Origin: an uncultured Prevotellaceae bacterium
Lineage (GTDB): Bacteria > Bacteroidota > Bacteroidia > Bacteroidales > Bacteroidaceae
Assembly: GCA_902784565.1 (NCBI GenBank)
Contig: CACZVE010000015.1
Coordinates: forward strand, 21,223 to 85,222
Reading direction: 5' to 3'
Length of the DNA stretch: 64,000 nt
Shown: piece by piece, positions 23,118 through 31,283 of the stretch
Layout of the letters: each line of letters starts with the position of its first letter
Position numbering within the stretch: position 1 is the stretch's first letter
Made by a program: the position numbers and the translations under genes
The notes under the pieces: model-generated
What the model was told of the DNA's origin: nothing
Seen by the model: only the letters and a program-made list of their open reading frames with translations
The model's database searches: none

Positions 23118-25475
23118 CTATCTAATAGCGTAAAGATAACCTAAAAGTGCCATCTTACCACGCATGGTCTCACGAGGCGTGAACTCACCATTCACCCACA
23201 TATACCGTTGGTTGAAGTACGACTCCTGACGGGGCCAGCCACCATCATTCCAGGATGGATAACAACGGTCCAACAGGATGCGGGCATCACCACCATTGCC
23301 TGGCGACCAGGTCTCTGTGCCGTTGAAAGGTGTCTGTCCTGGATGCGTACCAGGATCACCGTCATTACGGCCTGTGGTATAAACATCGGTGATATGACGC
23401 TCACCCAAACCTGTCATCTCCACGATATTTCCAGGATTACGACCCAGAGCCCAACCAGCCTCGGTATACATCACCTGTTCCAACTGTTTCTTGCGGTTCT
23501 TGTCAGCGAGGTAATGAGCCATCATCACCAATTGCAGGTTCTGTGACACCTGCCAACGGCTGTCATTAGCCGCACGACGTGAAGGACGCTCAGCCACATG
23601 ACTGATATTATATGCCTCAGCCTGTGCATTAATGCTACTCTTCAGATTCTGATAGAGTTCGGCAAAATGACGCGGATGGGGACAGGTGATATAGGCGGCT
23701 GCCGCCCAGAGTTGACAGAAGGGGATGTCACTCTCCTTATACTGGTTGGTCACACCGATACCGAAGAATCCCTGACGACCTTTGTTGAAGAGCAACGACT
23801 GTCCGTTCTTGATCATACTCTCTTCTGCCATGATCTTCTCCCACTGCTCGTCGCCGGTGAGGTTATAGAGGAAGGCGGCAGCCAACTGACGGAAGTCGCG
23901 ACCCCGCATTGACATACTGCCAATATCCTGCAAGTCGTCGAGTTGTTGGTTCTCCTGCTTGGAGGCAAAGCGGAAAGCCTTGATGGCCTCGTCGGTGTAG
24001 TATTTCCGCAGGGAATCATTCTTCTGCAAACGGAACGCTTCACCCAGTACGGCACAGTTGGCGGCATTGGCCCAGGCAGCCATCGTGGTACAGCCGGCCT
24101 GGAACATCACACTCCAGTCATTGCAGGGATTGGTGACACCCTGCGAATAGGCCTCCCCGTCGCGGATGGAGAGGAAGAAATCCACCTCGTTACGAGCCTC
24201 GTCGATGAGGTCAGGGATGCCGTTGCCACTCTCACGGATACCCAAGGCATCCTCCGAAAGACGACCATTCGTGAGGATATAGGGCAGAAGCATGTCGTAG
24301 ATATTACTGACATGAGCCAAATGACGATCCCAGTCGAAGGCATCGGAGTGACCACCCTTGACCTCCGTATTCACAGGATTACCCGGCAGACGGTGCTTCC
24401 AGAAGATAGAAGCCTTCAGGGGTTTGAAGTGGGGCTCATCCCAGACATCGGTGCGCAATTCGCGCCAACCCTGACTCCAAGGATGGAAATCGGTCTTGTA
24501 GACGGTGAATCCTTTGGGATCTGTCTCTGGGATGAACTGCGGCTGACGGGGAACGGGCCAGACATGCTCCGGATCAATCGGTTCGCCCAAACGCATATAG
24601 TAGTAACCCCTGACGGAATAGCGATAGGGTTCATAATAGACCTCGTTGCCTATCTCAAAGTCCATGCTACAGCCCACATCTTCTACCACCAGACGATAGC
24701 AGCCGGGCTGCACTCCCTTGAAGTCGATGTTCCACACATCCGTACCCACCAGGTTCTTGCCACCAGCCTCCTTGTCGGCAGCGGTAGCAGACTTCCAGAA
24801 CTTCACCGTTCCGGCACTCTGTTTCTTCTTCGTAGTGACCTGATAGAGCCAGACCTTCCTACCCTCCCAGGCCTTATAATCACGCTGTCCACCATCACCC
24901 AACCATTGGTAGAGGTCTGCAGCATGAAGGGCTTCTGCCGGCGAGTAGCCCAGAATGTTGACGTGGACAGCCTCCGACTGCGCATTCCAGATGTCGAAGC
25001 AAACCGTGACTGCTTCCTTATCAGCACCAATACCTTTGGGAATGGTGACGGTATAGGTACGACCCTGTTTCATGGACTGCGGCAACTGGAGGAAGAGCCA
25101 GTGGTCGAGTTCGCTCTTCAGGGTATTGTCGGTATTCATCGGCTTCGACTTCCGCCAGACATTCAAAGGCTGGGCAGTAGTGAAAGACTTATCGTCTGCG
25201 GAACTAATTCTCCACAGACCGGCCTTCTGCGCCTCATCTACCTTCAGGCGTTCGCCGAAGACGAGCAACGTATCGTCACCTTCGGCAAAGGAATGACCAA
25301 GATAGGCACTTGTTCCTGTGCCGCTATCCCTGTAATGTACTTCACCGTCACGGAAATGTACCATGAGGTAATCCTTGTCGATCACTTTGAGCCCAATCAC
25401 TTTCGTGGCTGTTGCGGGGATGGCTGTCAGGAGTAAAAAACCTACCAAGACAGCATGGAATTGTTTTATTGTCAT
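23118..25475 (-). CDS. Secreted GH9 endoglucanase-like protein
   Basis: In the 785-aa protein, a signal peptide ends PATAT. An Ig-like CelD-N domain (about residues 170-280) is followed by a GH9 (alpha/alpha)6 barrel. Catalytic landmarks include GGHSDAFDWDRH (the Asp pair of the base motif), GRNPGNIVEMTGLGER, and the proton-donor Glu in TPRETMRGKMALL near the end. An extra beta region of about 150 residues precedes the Ig-like domain. The motif around TGLGERHITDVYTTGRNDGDPGTHPG differs from the common HPHHR form, so substrate preference may differ from cellulase. It is first of a GH9-GH3 operon and diverges from an ABC permease gene. Confidence 0.88.
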   Translation of the reverse strand: MTIKQFHAVLVGFLLLTAIPATATKVIGLKVIDKDYLMVHFRDGEVHYRDSGTGTSAYLGHSFAEGDDTLLVFGERLKVDEAQKAGLWRISSADDKSFTTAQPLNVWRKSKPMNTDNTLKSELDHWLFLQLPQSMKQGRTYTVTIPKGIGADKEAVTVCFDIWNAQSEAVHVNILGYSPAEALHAADLYQWLGDGGQRDYKAWEGRKVWLYQVTTKKKQSAGTVKFWKSATAADKEAGGKNLVGTDVWNIDFKGVQPGCYRLVVEDVGCSMDFEIGNEVYYEPYRYSVRGYYYMRLGEPIDPEHVWPVPRQPQFIPETDPKGFTVYKTDFHPWSQGWRELRTDVWDEPHFKPLKASIFWKHRLPGNPVNTEVKGGHSDAFDWDRHLAHVSNIYDMLLPYILTNGRLSEDALGIRESGNGIPDLIDEARNEVDFFLSIRDGEAYSQGVTNPCNDWSVMFQAGCTTMAAWANAANCAVLGEAFRLQKNDSLRKYYTDEAIKAFRFASKQENQQLDDLQDIGSMSMRGRDFRQLAAAFLYNLTGDEQWEKIMAEESMIKNGQSLLFNKGRQGFFGIGVTNQYKESDIPFCQLWAAAAYITCPHPRHFAELYQNLKSSINAQAEAYNISHVAERPSRRAANDSRWQVSQNLQLVMMAHYLADKNRKKQLEQVMYTEAGWALGRNPGNIVEMTGLGERHITDVYTTGRNDGDPGTHPGQTPFNGTETWSPGNGGDARILLDRCYPSWNDGGWPRQESYFNQRYMWVNGEFTPRETMRGKMALLGYLYAIR

Positions 25476-25589
25476 TAGCGTAACTATTATTTTCCGCTAC
25501 AAAAATACAAAATAAATGGGGCATTTAAAACTTTTTCGGCAATTATTTCGCTTTTTGTTACAAGAATTTAGTAATTTTGTCACGTCTAA

Positions 25590-26603
25590 ATGAATAAAGG
25601 TACGTTTTATTGTATCGGATTGGGACTGTTGATCGTCGTTCTCTTTGCACTCAATCTGGTGATGGGATCCATCAAGATTCCTGTCACGGATGTCGTACAG
25701 ATCCTGTTGGGCGACGAGACAGCAAAACCCTCCTGGCGATTTATCATCCTCGAGTCACGATTGCCACAAGCCATTACGGCTATGTTGTGCGGTGGGGCAT
25801 TGGCTGTCAGTGGACTGATGTTGCAGACGGCTTTTCGCAATCCGTTGGCTGGACCGAGTATCTTTGGTATCAACAGTGGCGCTGGACTGGGGGTGGCACT
25901 GGTGATGTTGCTTTTAGGCGGTAGTATCTCAGCAGGTTCCGTCAGCATCTCGGGGTTTGTGGCAATCTTGATAGCGGCCTTTATCGGAGCCATGGCGGTG
26001 ATGGCTGTTATTTTCTTCTTTTCCAGTATCGTCAGAAACAACGTGATGCTACTGATTATCGGTATCATGATTGGTTATATCTCCAATTCTGCCATCTCAT
26101 TGCTGAATTTCTTCGCAACGGATGAAGGTGTGAAGTCGTACATGGTATGGGGAATGGGTTCCTTCGGCGGCGTGTCGATGAAGACCATGCCAGTCTTTGC
26201 CACCATTACCATCGTGGGACTCATCGGGGCATTGTTGCTTATCAAACCCCTGAATGCATTGATGCTGGGTGACCGCTATGCGGAGAATTTGGGCATAAAC
26301 ATCCTGCGCACCCGAAACTGGCTACTCATTGTGACGGGTATTCTGACTGCCATCACTACTGCTTTCTGCGGACCTGTGGCCTTCATCGGACTGGCAGTAC
26401 CCCATATCGCCAGATTGCTGTTGACGACAGACAACCACCGTGTACTCCTACCTGCCACCATCCTTTGTGGTGCCATCGTGGCTCTTGTCTGTAACATCAT
26501 CTGTTTCCTGCCCGGTGAGAACGGTGTCATACCCCTGAATGCTGTCACACCTATTATGGGTGCGCCAGTCATCATCTATGTCATTACCAAGGGCAGGAAA
26601 TAA
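25590..26603 (+). CDS. FecCD/BtuC-family ABC transporter permease
   Basis: This 337-aa protein has about ten membrane helices and the BtuC/FecCD signature regions: SRLPQAITAMLCGGALAVSG near the start, NPLAGPSIFGINSGAGLGVA, and FCGPVAFIGLAVPHIARLLL in the cytoplasmic coupling region. It would import cobalamin, heme or a siderophore with a periplasmic binding protein (not in the window) and an ATPase. A matching ATPase and a CobD-like enzyme are convergent with it (its stop is 3 bp from the CobD-like stop), so it is not in their operon. The B12 link is inferred from that neighbour. Confidence 0.9.
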   Translation: MNKGTFYCIGLGLLIVVLFALNLVMGSIKIPVTDVVQILLGDETAKPSWRFIILESRLPQAITAMLCGGALAVSGLMLQTAFRNPLAGPSIFGINSGAGLGVALVMLLLGGSISAGSVSISGFVAILIAAFIGAMAVMAVIFFFSSIVRNNVMLLIIGIMIGYISNSAISLLNFFATDEGVKSYMVWGMGSFGGVSMKTMPVFATITIVGLIGALLLIKPLNALMLGDRYAENLGINILRTRNWLLIVTGILTAITTAFCGPVAFIGLAVPHIARLLLTTDNHRVLLPATILCGAIVALVCNIICFLPGENGVIPLNAVTPIMGAPVIIYVITKGRK

Positions 26604-26606
26604 AAA

Positions 26607-27629
26607 CTATTGCTTTTCTTCGCGGTATGCCTTGATGGCACTGATCAGGGCATCATTCTCCTCTGGTGTCTGGGATGCCACACGGAAACAGTGATCATCG
26701 AGACTGTGGAAATTGGAAGCGTCACGAATCAGGATACCATGATTTTCAATCAACCAGTTTTTCAATTCCAGACTCGTGGCCCAGTCGATGTTCACCAGCA
26801 TATAGTGTGTCTGCGTATCCATCACCATCAGTCCCTCTATCTCAGCCAGTGCCTGTTTGAGTCGTTGAGCCTCTTCCAGATATTCATTCAGGTCGGGTAG
26901 TACCTTCGGGTCATGCTCTACCAGCCATTTCCCGGCTTCGATAGCGAGAGCGTTCACCGTCCAGGGTTGACGGATATCGCGCAGGCGTTCTATAATAATA
27001 GGTGAAGCCGTCAGGTAACCGAGTCGGAGACCAGGGACACAGTATTTCTTCGAAAGCGACTGGATAATCATCACATTATAGCAGTCCAACAACTCCTTCG
27101 GTTGGAGCATAGGCTGGAGAGTATAGTTTGCGTAACTCTGGTCAATAACGTGGAGGTAGCGAGGATGCTTGCGGATTATATGGGTGATAAGCGATTTCAG
27201 TAGCACATTACCCGTCGGGTTGTCAGGATTACACAACCAGTAAATACGGTCTTCGGGCAGTATATTGAGTTCATCATTACGATCGTAGGAGATGGTATGT
27301 CCGAACATCCGACAAGCATCGGCATATTCGTTGTAGGTGGGCTGCGGAATGACAGAAGCCCAATGACGATAAAGTTGTGCGATGAGATAGATGGCCTCGT
27401 TGGCACCATTGGTCACCATCACCATATCGGGAGATATCTCCAACTTTTCTGCAATCAGAGCCTCCAAGGCCCGGGGTTCCGGTTCCGGATAGTTGCCTAT
27501 CGCGTCGAGCCGTGTAGCCAGATATTGCTTCAGTTCTGAAAGATCTGCCCGTTGGTAGATGTTAGAACTGAAGTTTATCTTAATCTGATCACCGTAGCGG
27601 TATGTGTCGTCTCCGTGTCCGTAGGTCAT
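26607..27629 (-). CDS. PLP-dependent aminotransferase, CobD (threonine-phosphate decarboxylase)-like
   Basis: This 340-aa class I/II fold-type-I PLP enzyme begins MTYGHGDDTYRYGDQIKINF, like the GHGGN opening of CobD. PLP-binding features include VTNGANEAIYLI, CNPDNPTGN, a DQSYANY segment with the conserved Asp and Tyr, and the Schiff-base Lys in QSLSKKYCVPGLRLGY. CobD makes aminopropanol phosphate for the cobalamin side chain; HisC-type histidinol-phosphate aminotransferase is the alternative. The position directly after an ABC ATPase of vitamin B12/iron type (6 bp) favours a cobalamin role. Confidence 0.75.
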   Translation of the reverse strand: MTYGHGDDTYRYGDQIKINFSSNIYQRADLSELKQYLATRLDAIGNYPEPEPRALEALIAEKLEISPDMVMVTNGANEAIYLIAQLYRHWASVIPQPTYNEYADACRMFGHTISYDRNDELNILPEDRIYWLCNPDNPTGNVLLKSLITHIIRKHPRYLHVIDQSYANYTLQPMLQPKELLDCYNVMIIQSLSKKYCVPGLRLGYLTASPIIIERLRDIRQPWTVNALAIEAGKWLVEHDPKVLPDLNEYLEEAQRLKQALAEIEGLMVMDTQTHYMLVNIDWATSLELKNWLIENHGILIRDASNFHSLDDHCFRVASQTPEENDALISAIKAYREEKQ

Positions 27630-27635
27630 AACTGT

Positions 27636-28418
27636 TTATTTTTTGATGTTCACTGTCAGTGTCATAGGGTCGAAGGTGATACCAGGTCGTTCCACATATC
27701 GGGCGAGTGCCCCAGAGTTGGCCAATTCCCGAGGTGTTCCCACGCTGAGCCCTTGAGACTCCATCAACCAGAGGGTGTCGGCCACCTGCAGGGCCAGTTC
27801 GAAGTCGTGCGTCGAGAGGAAGATGGTTTTCTGCTGCGTCTGAGCCAGTTGACGGAGCAGTTGCATCATCTCCACCTTACTGGGGAAATCGAGGAAGGCC
27901 GTCGGCTCGTCGAGGTAGATGACGGGTGTCTGTTGTGCCAGTGCCTTGGCAATCATCACCTTCTGTCGTTCTCCATCAGAGAGGGTATGGATCATACGTT
28001 CCCGGAGCGGTTCTATCCTGACGGCGCTGATGGCCTCATCCACCACCTGCCAGTCATCCTCATGCAGGGTTCCCCAGAAACCAGTATAGGGCGAACGCCC
28101 CAATGCCACCAGTTCGCGTACCGACATATTCCTGATGTCGGGTTTTTCCGTCAGCACCACACCAATCATCCGACTCAGTTCCTTATCACTGAACGTCGTA
28201 ATCTCCCGTCCTTCTATCAGCACGTCGCCGTCGAGTTTCGGCTGGAAGGCAGAGAGTGTACGGAGCAATGTGGACTTTCCCACGCCATTGGCACCCAACA
28301 GACAAGTCAGTTCCCCGCTTCTGATGGCTGCATTGATACCTGCCGCCACCACCCGTGTACCGTTTTTACCACGATACCCGATGCTCAAGTTACTTAGTCT
28401 GATGGTTTCATTATTCAT
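27636..28418 (-). CDS. ABC transporter ATP-binding protein (FecE/BtuD type)
   Basis: This 260-aa ATPase has Walker A GANGVGKSTLL, signature LSDGERQKVMIAKAL and Walker B PVIYLDEPTAFLDF, then the switch His in STHDFELAL. Short size and sequence fit the FecE/BtuD group that powers cobalamin or iron-chelate import. It should pair with the permease at 25590-26603, although that gene is on the other strand. It has its own promoter (-7 box 28429-28437) and leads a two-gene operon with the CobD-like enzyme. Confidence 0.9.
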   Translation of the reverse strand: MNNETIRLSNLSIGYRGKNGTRVVAAGINAAIRSGELTCLLGANGVGKSTLLRTLSAFQPKLDGDVLIEGREITTFSDKELSRMIGVVLTEKPDIRNMSVRELVALGRSPYTGFWGTLHEDDWQVVDEAISAVRIEPLRERMIHTLSDGERQKVMIAKALAQQTPVIYLDEPTAFLDFPSKVEMMQLLRQLAQTQQKTIFLSTHDFELALQVADTLWLMESQGLSVGTPRELANSGALARYVERPGITFDPMTLTVNIKK

Positions 28419-28428
28419 TTCCTGGGGG

Positions 28429-28437
28429 CAAAGATAT
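28429..28437 (-). promoter_or_regulatory. -7 box before the ABC ATPase
   Basis: This reads TATCTTTGC on the minus strand, 10 bp before the ATG at 28418; it separates the operon from the nuclease-fold gene upstream. Confidence 0.55.
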
Positions 28438-28475
28438 AAAATTTTCTGATGACAAACAAATAATTCTCCAAAAAA

Positions 28476-29321
28476 TTACGGTAACAGACTGTGTCCTAAG
28501 TCGTTCATGTGACAGGCAGCGACGATTTGACCGATGACATCGTCCATCTTGGGGACTGGAGCGATGTAATAGGTGGGATAGTCAGGACAGAGCACCACGA
28601 GATTCATGGCCTTGACACGAATGCCGTAGTGGGTCTCAAGCATATAGCGGTAAAGATTCTGCTGCATACAATAATGATAATAAGGTGTGTCTGGCAGACT
28701 GATGCCATTGATGCCCGTCCGTCCGCCGAAGGCCTCCACGATAGGCTGTCCCAAGGTGTTCACCACCTTACCGCTACGTTTCCAGTCGTAGATGGTAAAC
28801 TCACCATCGTTCTCTTTACAAATCATGTCGATGGTACCCGCAATGTTCAGTTCCGTGTCAAAGACTGGCCACTCTTGACGGTAGGGTTTGATATGATAAT
28901 CCTCGATAAAACGAAGGAAATGTTGCTTCTCCCGCTCCACACTGATATGCTCTGTGGTTCCTCCATACTCAAAGACACAATCGGTTCCGAATGTCCCATC
29001 ACGGAAAAAGTTCTCCGTCTGTTCGTGTACGAATGTGCCCACTTCACAGGCCATCTTGCCATTACGGTCCCATTTCGTCAATGTCTCCTCGATGGGAAAA
29101 CCATAACGTTCATACTGTCGACGGGCCGCAGCCTCTGCATCGAAGGGTTCGAAGAAATAGGCTATCAGTGAACTGACAGGCAGAAGCCGTTCCTGACTCC
29201 AGACTCCGGACTCCTGTTTCCTATAAGTATAAATATGTCCTTCAGGTTCAAAGTCGATGAACTGATCCTGTTCATACAACCCTGCATCCGTGAACGACTG
29301 CATTTTCTCTTGTGTTGTCAT
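28476..29321 (-). CDS. PD-(D/E)XK nuclease-fold protein (RecB-like)
   Basis: This 281-aa protein shows the RecB-type active-site series: GTFVHEQTENF (motif with His and Glu), an acidic residue in IAGTIDMI, and YDWKRS (D-x-K). These bind metal and cut DNA in RecB/Cas4-like nucleases. No helicase or cysteine cluster is present, so it is neither RecB nor a typical Cas4. Near residue 38, the stretch QESGVWSQERLL is encoded by 7-bp GGAGTCn repeats (29191-29216) and is likely a tolerated insertion. It is a single gene with its own promoter, next to the divergent aldo-keto reductase. Cellular role unknown. Confidence 0.75.
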   Translation of the reverse strand: MTTQEKMQSFTDAGLYEQDQFIDFEPEGHIYTYRKQESGVWSQERLLPVSSLIAYFFEPFDAEAAARRQYERYGFPIEETLTKWDRNGKMACEVGTFVHEQTENFFRDGTFGTDCVFEYGGTTEHISVEREKQHFLRFIEDYHIKPYRQEWPVFDTELNIAGTIDMICKENDGEFTIYDWKRSGKVVNTLGQPIVEAFGGRTGINGISLPDTPYYHYCMQQNLYRYMLETHYGIRVKAMNLVVLCPDYPTYYIAPVPKMDDVIGQIVAACHMNDLGHSLLP

Positions 29322-29339
29322 TGCTTTCTGTTTTTGCGT

Positions 29340-29348
29340 GCAAATATA
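29340..29348 (-). promoter_or_regulatory. -7 box before the nuclease-fold gene
   Basis: This reads TATATTTGC on the minus strand, 18 bp before the ATG at 29321, and is divergent from the promoter at 29387-29418. Confidence 0.5.
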
Positions 29349-29385
29349 CGAAAATTTCTCTCACTTGACAAAAATTATTCATTCT

Positions 29386-29420
29386 TTTTGGTTTTCTTCT
29401 CACTTATTCGTATCTTTGCA
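29386..29420 (+). promoter_or_regulatory. 35-bp promoter cassette, identical to the one before pyrE
   Basis: This contains TTTG (29387-29390), a 20-bp spacer and TATCTTTG (29411-29418), then CA. The whole 35 bp is repeated exactly on the minus strand at 54906-54940, spacer included. It drives the aldo-keto reductase gene at 29445. Confidence 0.8.
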
Positions 29421-29444
29421 ACCAGAAGATAAAAACCAAACAAT

Positions 29445-30416
29445 ATGAAAGAACAGTATCTCGCGGACAAGAACCGCTACGACAATGGGATGGAATATGA
29501 GCGCTGTGGACGTTCAGGCGTGTTGTTGCCCAAGGTGAGCCTCGGTTTCTGGCATAACTTCGGAAACGTGGACCCCTACGAGCGGAGTCGCGAAATCACA
29601 CGCTACGCCTTCGATCACGGCATCACCCACTTTGATCTGGCCAATAACTACGGACCCGTCTATGGCTCCGCCGAAGAAACACTGGGGCAGTTGATGGACG
29701 AGGACTTTCGTCCTTACCGTGATGAACTCTTCATCTCGACGAAGGCAGGCTATGACATGTGGCCCGGACCTTACGGCGACTGGGGCAGTCGTAAGTATCT
29801 GATGGCCTCACTCGACCAGAGCCTGAAACGGATGAAAATAGACTATGTAGACCTCTTCTATAGTCACCGCTACGATCCCAACACCCCATTGGAAGAGACA
29901 TTACAGACATTAGTGGATATGGTCCGTCAGGGGAAGGCGCTCTATGTAGGCATTTCCAACTGGCCTTTGGAAGCACTGAGGTTTGGCTATAACTATCTGA
30001 AAGCCCACGACGCACCCCTGCTTATCTATCAGGGACGTCTCAATATGCTTGATCGTAAGCCACAGGATGAGGGCATCCTCGACTTCTGCGCCGAGAAAGG
30101 TGTGGGATTCATTGCCTTCTCCCCGTTGGCCCAAGGTCTGTTGACAGACCGCTACCTGAATGGTATCCCAGCAGACAGTCGAATGGCCAAGGAGAAATTC
30201 CTGAGGAAAGAGATGTTGACGCCGGAACTCTTACAGAAACTGAAAGATTATAATGAGATAGCCGGCAAGCGCGGTGAGACACTGGCAGAGATGGCTCTTG
30301 CCTGGATTCTCCACCAGAAAGGTGTCACTTCTGTCCTCGTGGGTGCCAGTAGTACGGCACAATTAGAGAAAAACCTCAAGTGTATCAGTGCCGCCCCGTT
30401 TGACGAAGAACTATAA
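29445..30416 (+). CDS. Aldo/keto reductase (YghZ/Kv-beta-like)
   Basis: This 323-aa TIM-barrel oxidoreductase has the catalytic set: Asp and Tyr in FDLANNYGPVYGSAEE, Lys in ISTKAGYDMWPGPYGDWGSR, and His in YSHRYDPNTP. The GWGPYGDWGSRK-like loop is typical of the group including E. coli YghZ (L-glyceraldehyde-3-phosphate/methylglyoxal reductase) and Kv-beta subunits. It uses NADPH to reduce aldehydes. It is expressed from the 35-bp cassette promoter and stands as a single gene, convergent with the DUF3108 gene 2 bp away. Confidence 0.92.
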   Translation: MKEQYLADKNRYDNGMEYERCGRSGVLLPKVSLGFWHNFGNVDPYERSREITRYAFDHGITHFDLANNYGPVYGSAEETLGQLMDEDFRPYRDELFISTKAGYDMWPGPYGDWGSRKYLMASLDQSLKRMKIDYVDLFYSHRYDPNTPLEETLQTLVDMVRQGKALYVGISNWPLEALRFGYNYLKAHDAPLLIYQGRLNMLDRKPQDEGILDFCAEKGVGFIAFSPLAQGLLTDRYLNGIPADSRMAKEKFLRKEMLTPELLQKLKDYNEIAGKRGETLAEMALAWILHQKGVTSVLVGASSTAQLEKNLKCISAAPFDEEL

Positions 30417-30418
30417 GA

Positions 30419-31267
30419 TTACTTGATCTTCGACGTCATCGGACTGCGCACACCCGTATAACTCCTGAGGAAAGCCTTGGCCGAGCCGAAACTGAGGAAC
30501 ATATCCAGACGCACAGGGATATGATTCTGGTCGTCGGTGATATAGAAACGTATTAGTTCGTGACTCTTGCCATTCTCACGCTCATAGAATGAGAAGACCA
30601 GACAACGGAATTTTTCCTTTGTGCCGTTCATCTTGAAATTCTCCTTGCCACGATATTCGAGCCATGAGTTCGTCAGGTGACGTGCATCACTGATAGGCAT
30701 GGTGATAGTCTGATGCTTCTTCATCTTCGACGCGTCGAAATTGCGGGCACGGAGGAAGATCGACATCATGTCGTAGATGCAGTTCTTATAGGTGCTGGTC
30801 TTCCAATGCTGTTCACCGTCAGCATCGATACGGTGCTTCTTCAACTGACAGTTGCCGCCGGGATAAGAGTACCAGATCTCGTCCACATAATACCGGTCTC
30901 CCTCCCGGGCCCCCTTGCGGAAATAAAGTGGGGAGAGGTCCGTGTTACAGTAACTGAGCAACGTATCACGCATCATGAAATACTTGTCGAGTTTGTTATT
31001 GCCTCGGGTGATGAGGTACGATTTCCAGGCATCCTTGCCCTCAAACTTCGCCATCTTAGTGTCCATCGAAGCCGATCCTACCTTCACCCAGATAAACTGC
31101 CAGTTGAAGTAGAGGTCGTATTCAAGTGACTCTCCTGACTTAAACGCTGTATTCTCTATGCCGCACTGCGCGGAAACAGATAAAGGTAAAAAGGTAAAAA
31201 GGTAAAAAGGCAAAAGACCTCTTACCATACCAATTACCATACCATATACTTTTTTCTTCATATCCAT
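30419..31267 (-). CDS. DUF3108 domain exported protein
   Basis: This 282-aa protein has an N-terminal export signal ending SVSAQCG. The mature part begins ENTAFKSGESLEYDLYFNWQ, the standard opening of DUF3108 proteins, predicted all-beta and periplasmic, with a lipocalin- or LolA-like fold often proposed. The signal's hydrophobic core (LLPFYLFTFLPL) is encoded by an 8-bp tandem repeat (31185-31216). It follows the Ig-like lipoprotein gene on the same strand by 16 bp. Function unknown; an envelope role is likely. Confidence 0.8.
   Translation of the reverse strand: MDMKKKVYGMVIGMVRGLLPFYLFTFLPLSVSAQCGIENTAFKSGESLEYDLYFNWQFIWVKVGSASMDTKMAKFEGKDAWKSYLITRGNNKLDKYFMMRDTLLSYCNTDLSPLYFRKGAREGDRYYVDEIWYSYPGGNCQLKKHRIDADGEQHWKTSTYKNCIYDMMSIFLRARNFDASKMKKHQTITMPISDARHLTNSWLEYRGKENFKMNGTKEKFRCLVFSFYERENGKSHELIRFYITDDQNHIPVRLDMFLSFGSAKAFLRSYTGVRSPMTSKIK
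31185..31216. repeat. 8-bp tandem repeat inside a signal-peptide coding region
   Basis: Three GGTAAAAA units and one variant (GGCAAAAG) in direct tandem. They encode part of the DUF3108 protein's signal sequence on the minus strand. Eight is not a multiple of three, so gain or loss of a unit would shift the frame. Confidence 0.85.
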
Positions 31268-31283
31268 TTTTTCTTTTTACTTT

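Noticed and set aside
23943-25436. Long 497-aa plus-strand frame opposite the GH9 gene
   Set aside because: It is a shadow of the GH9 coding strand, lacks any family motif, and has no promoter or neighbour on that strand. The same holds for 33214-34491, 43420-44445 and 45658-47121.
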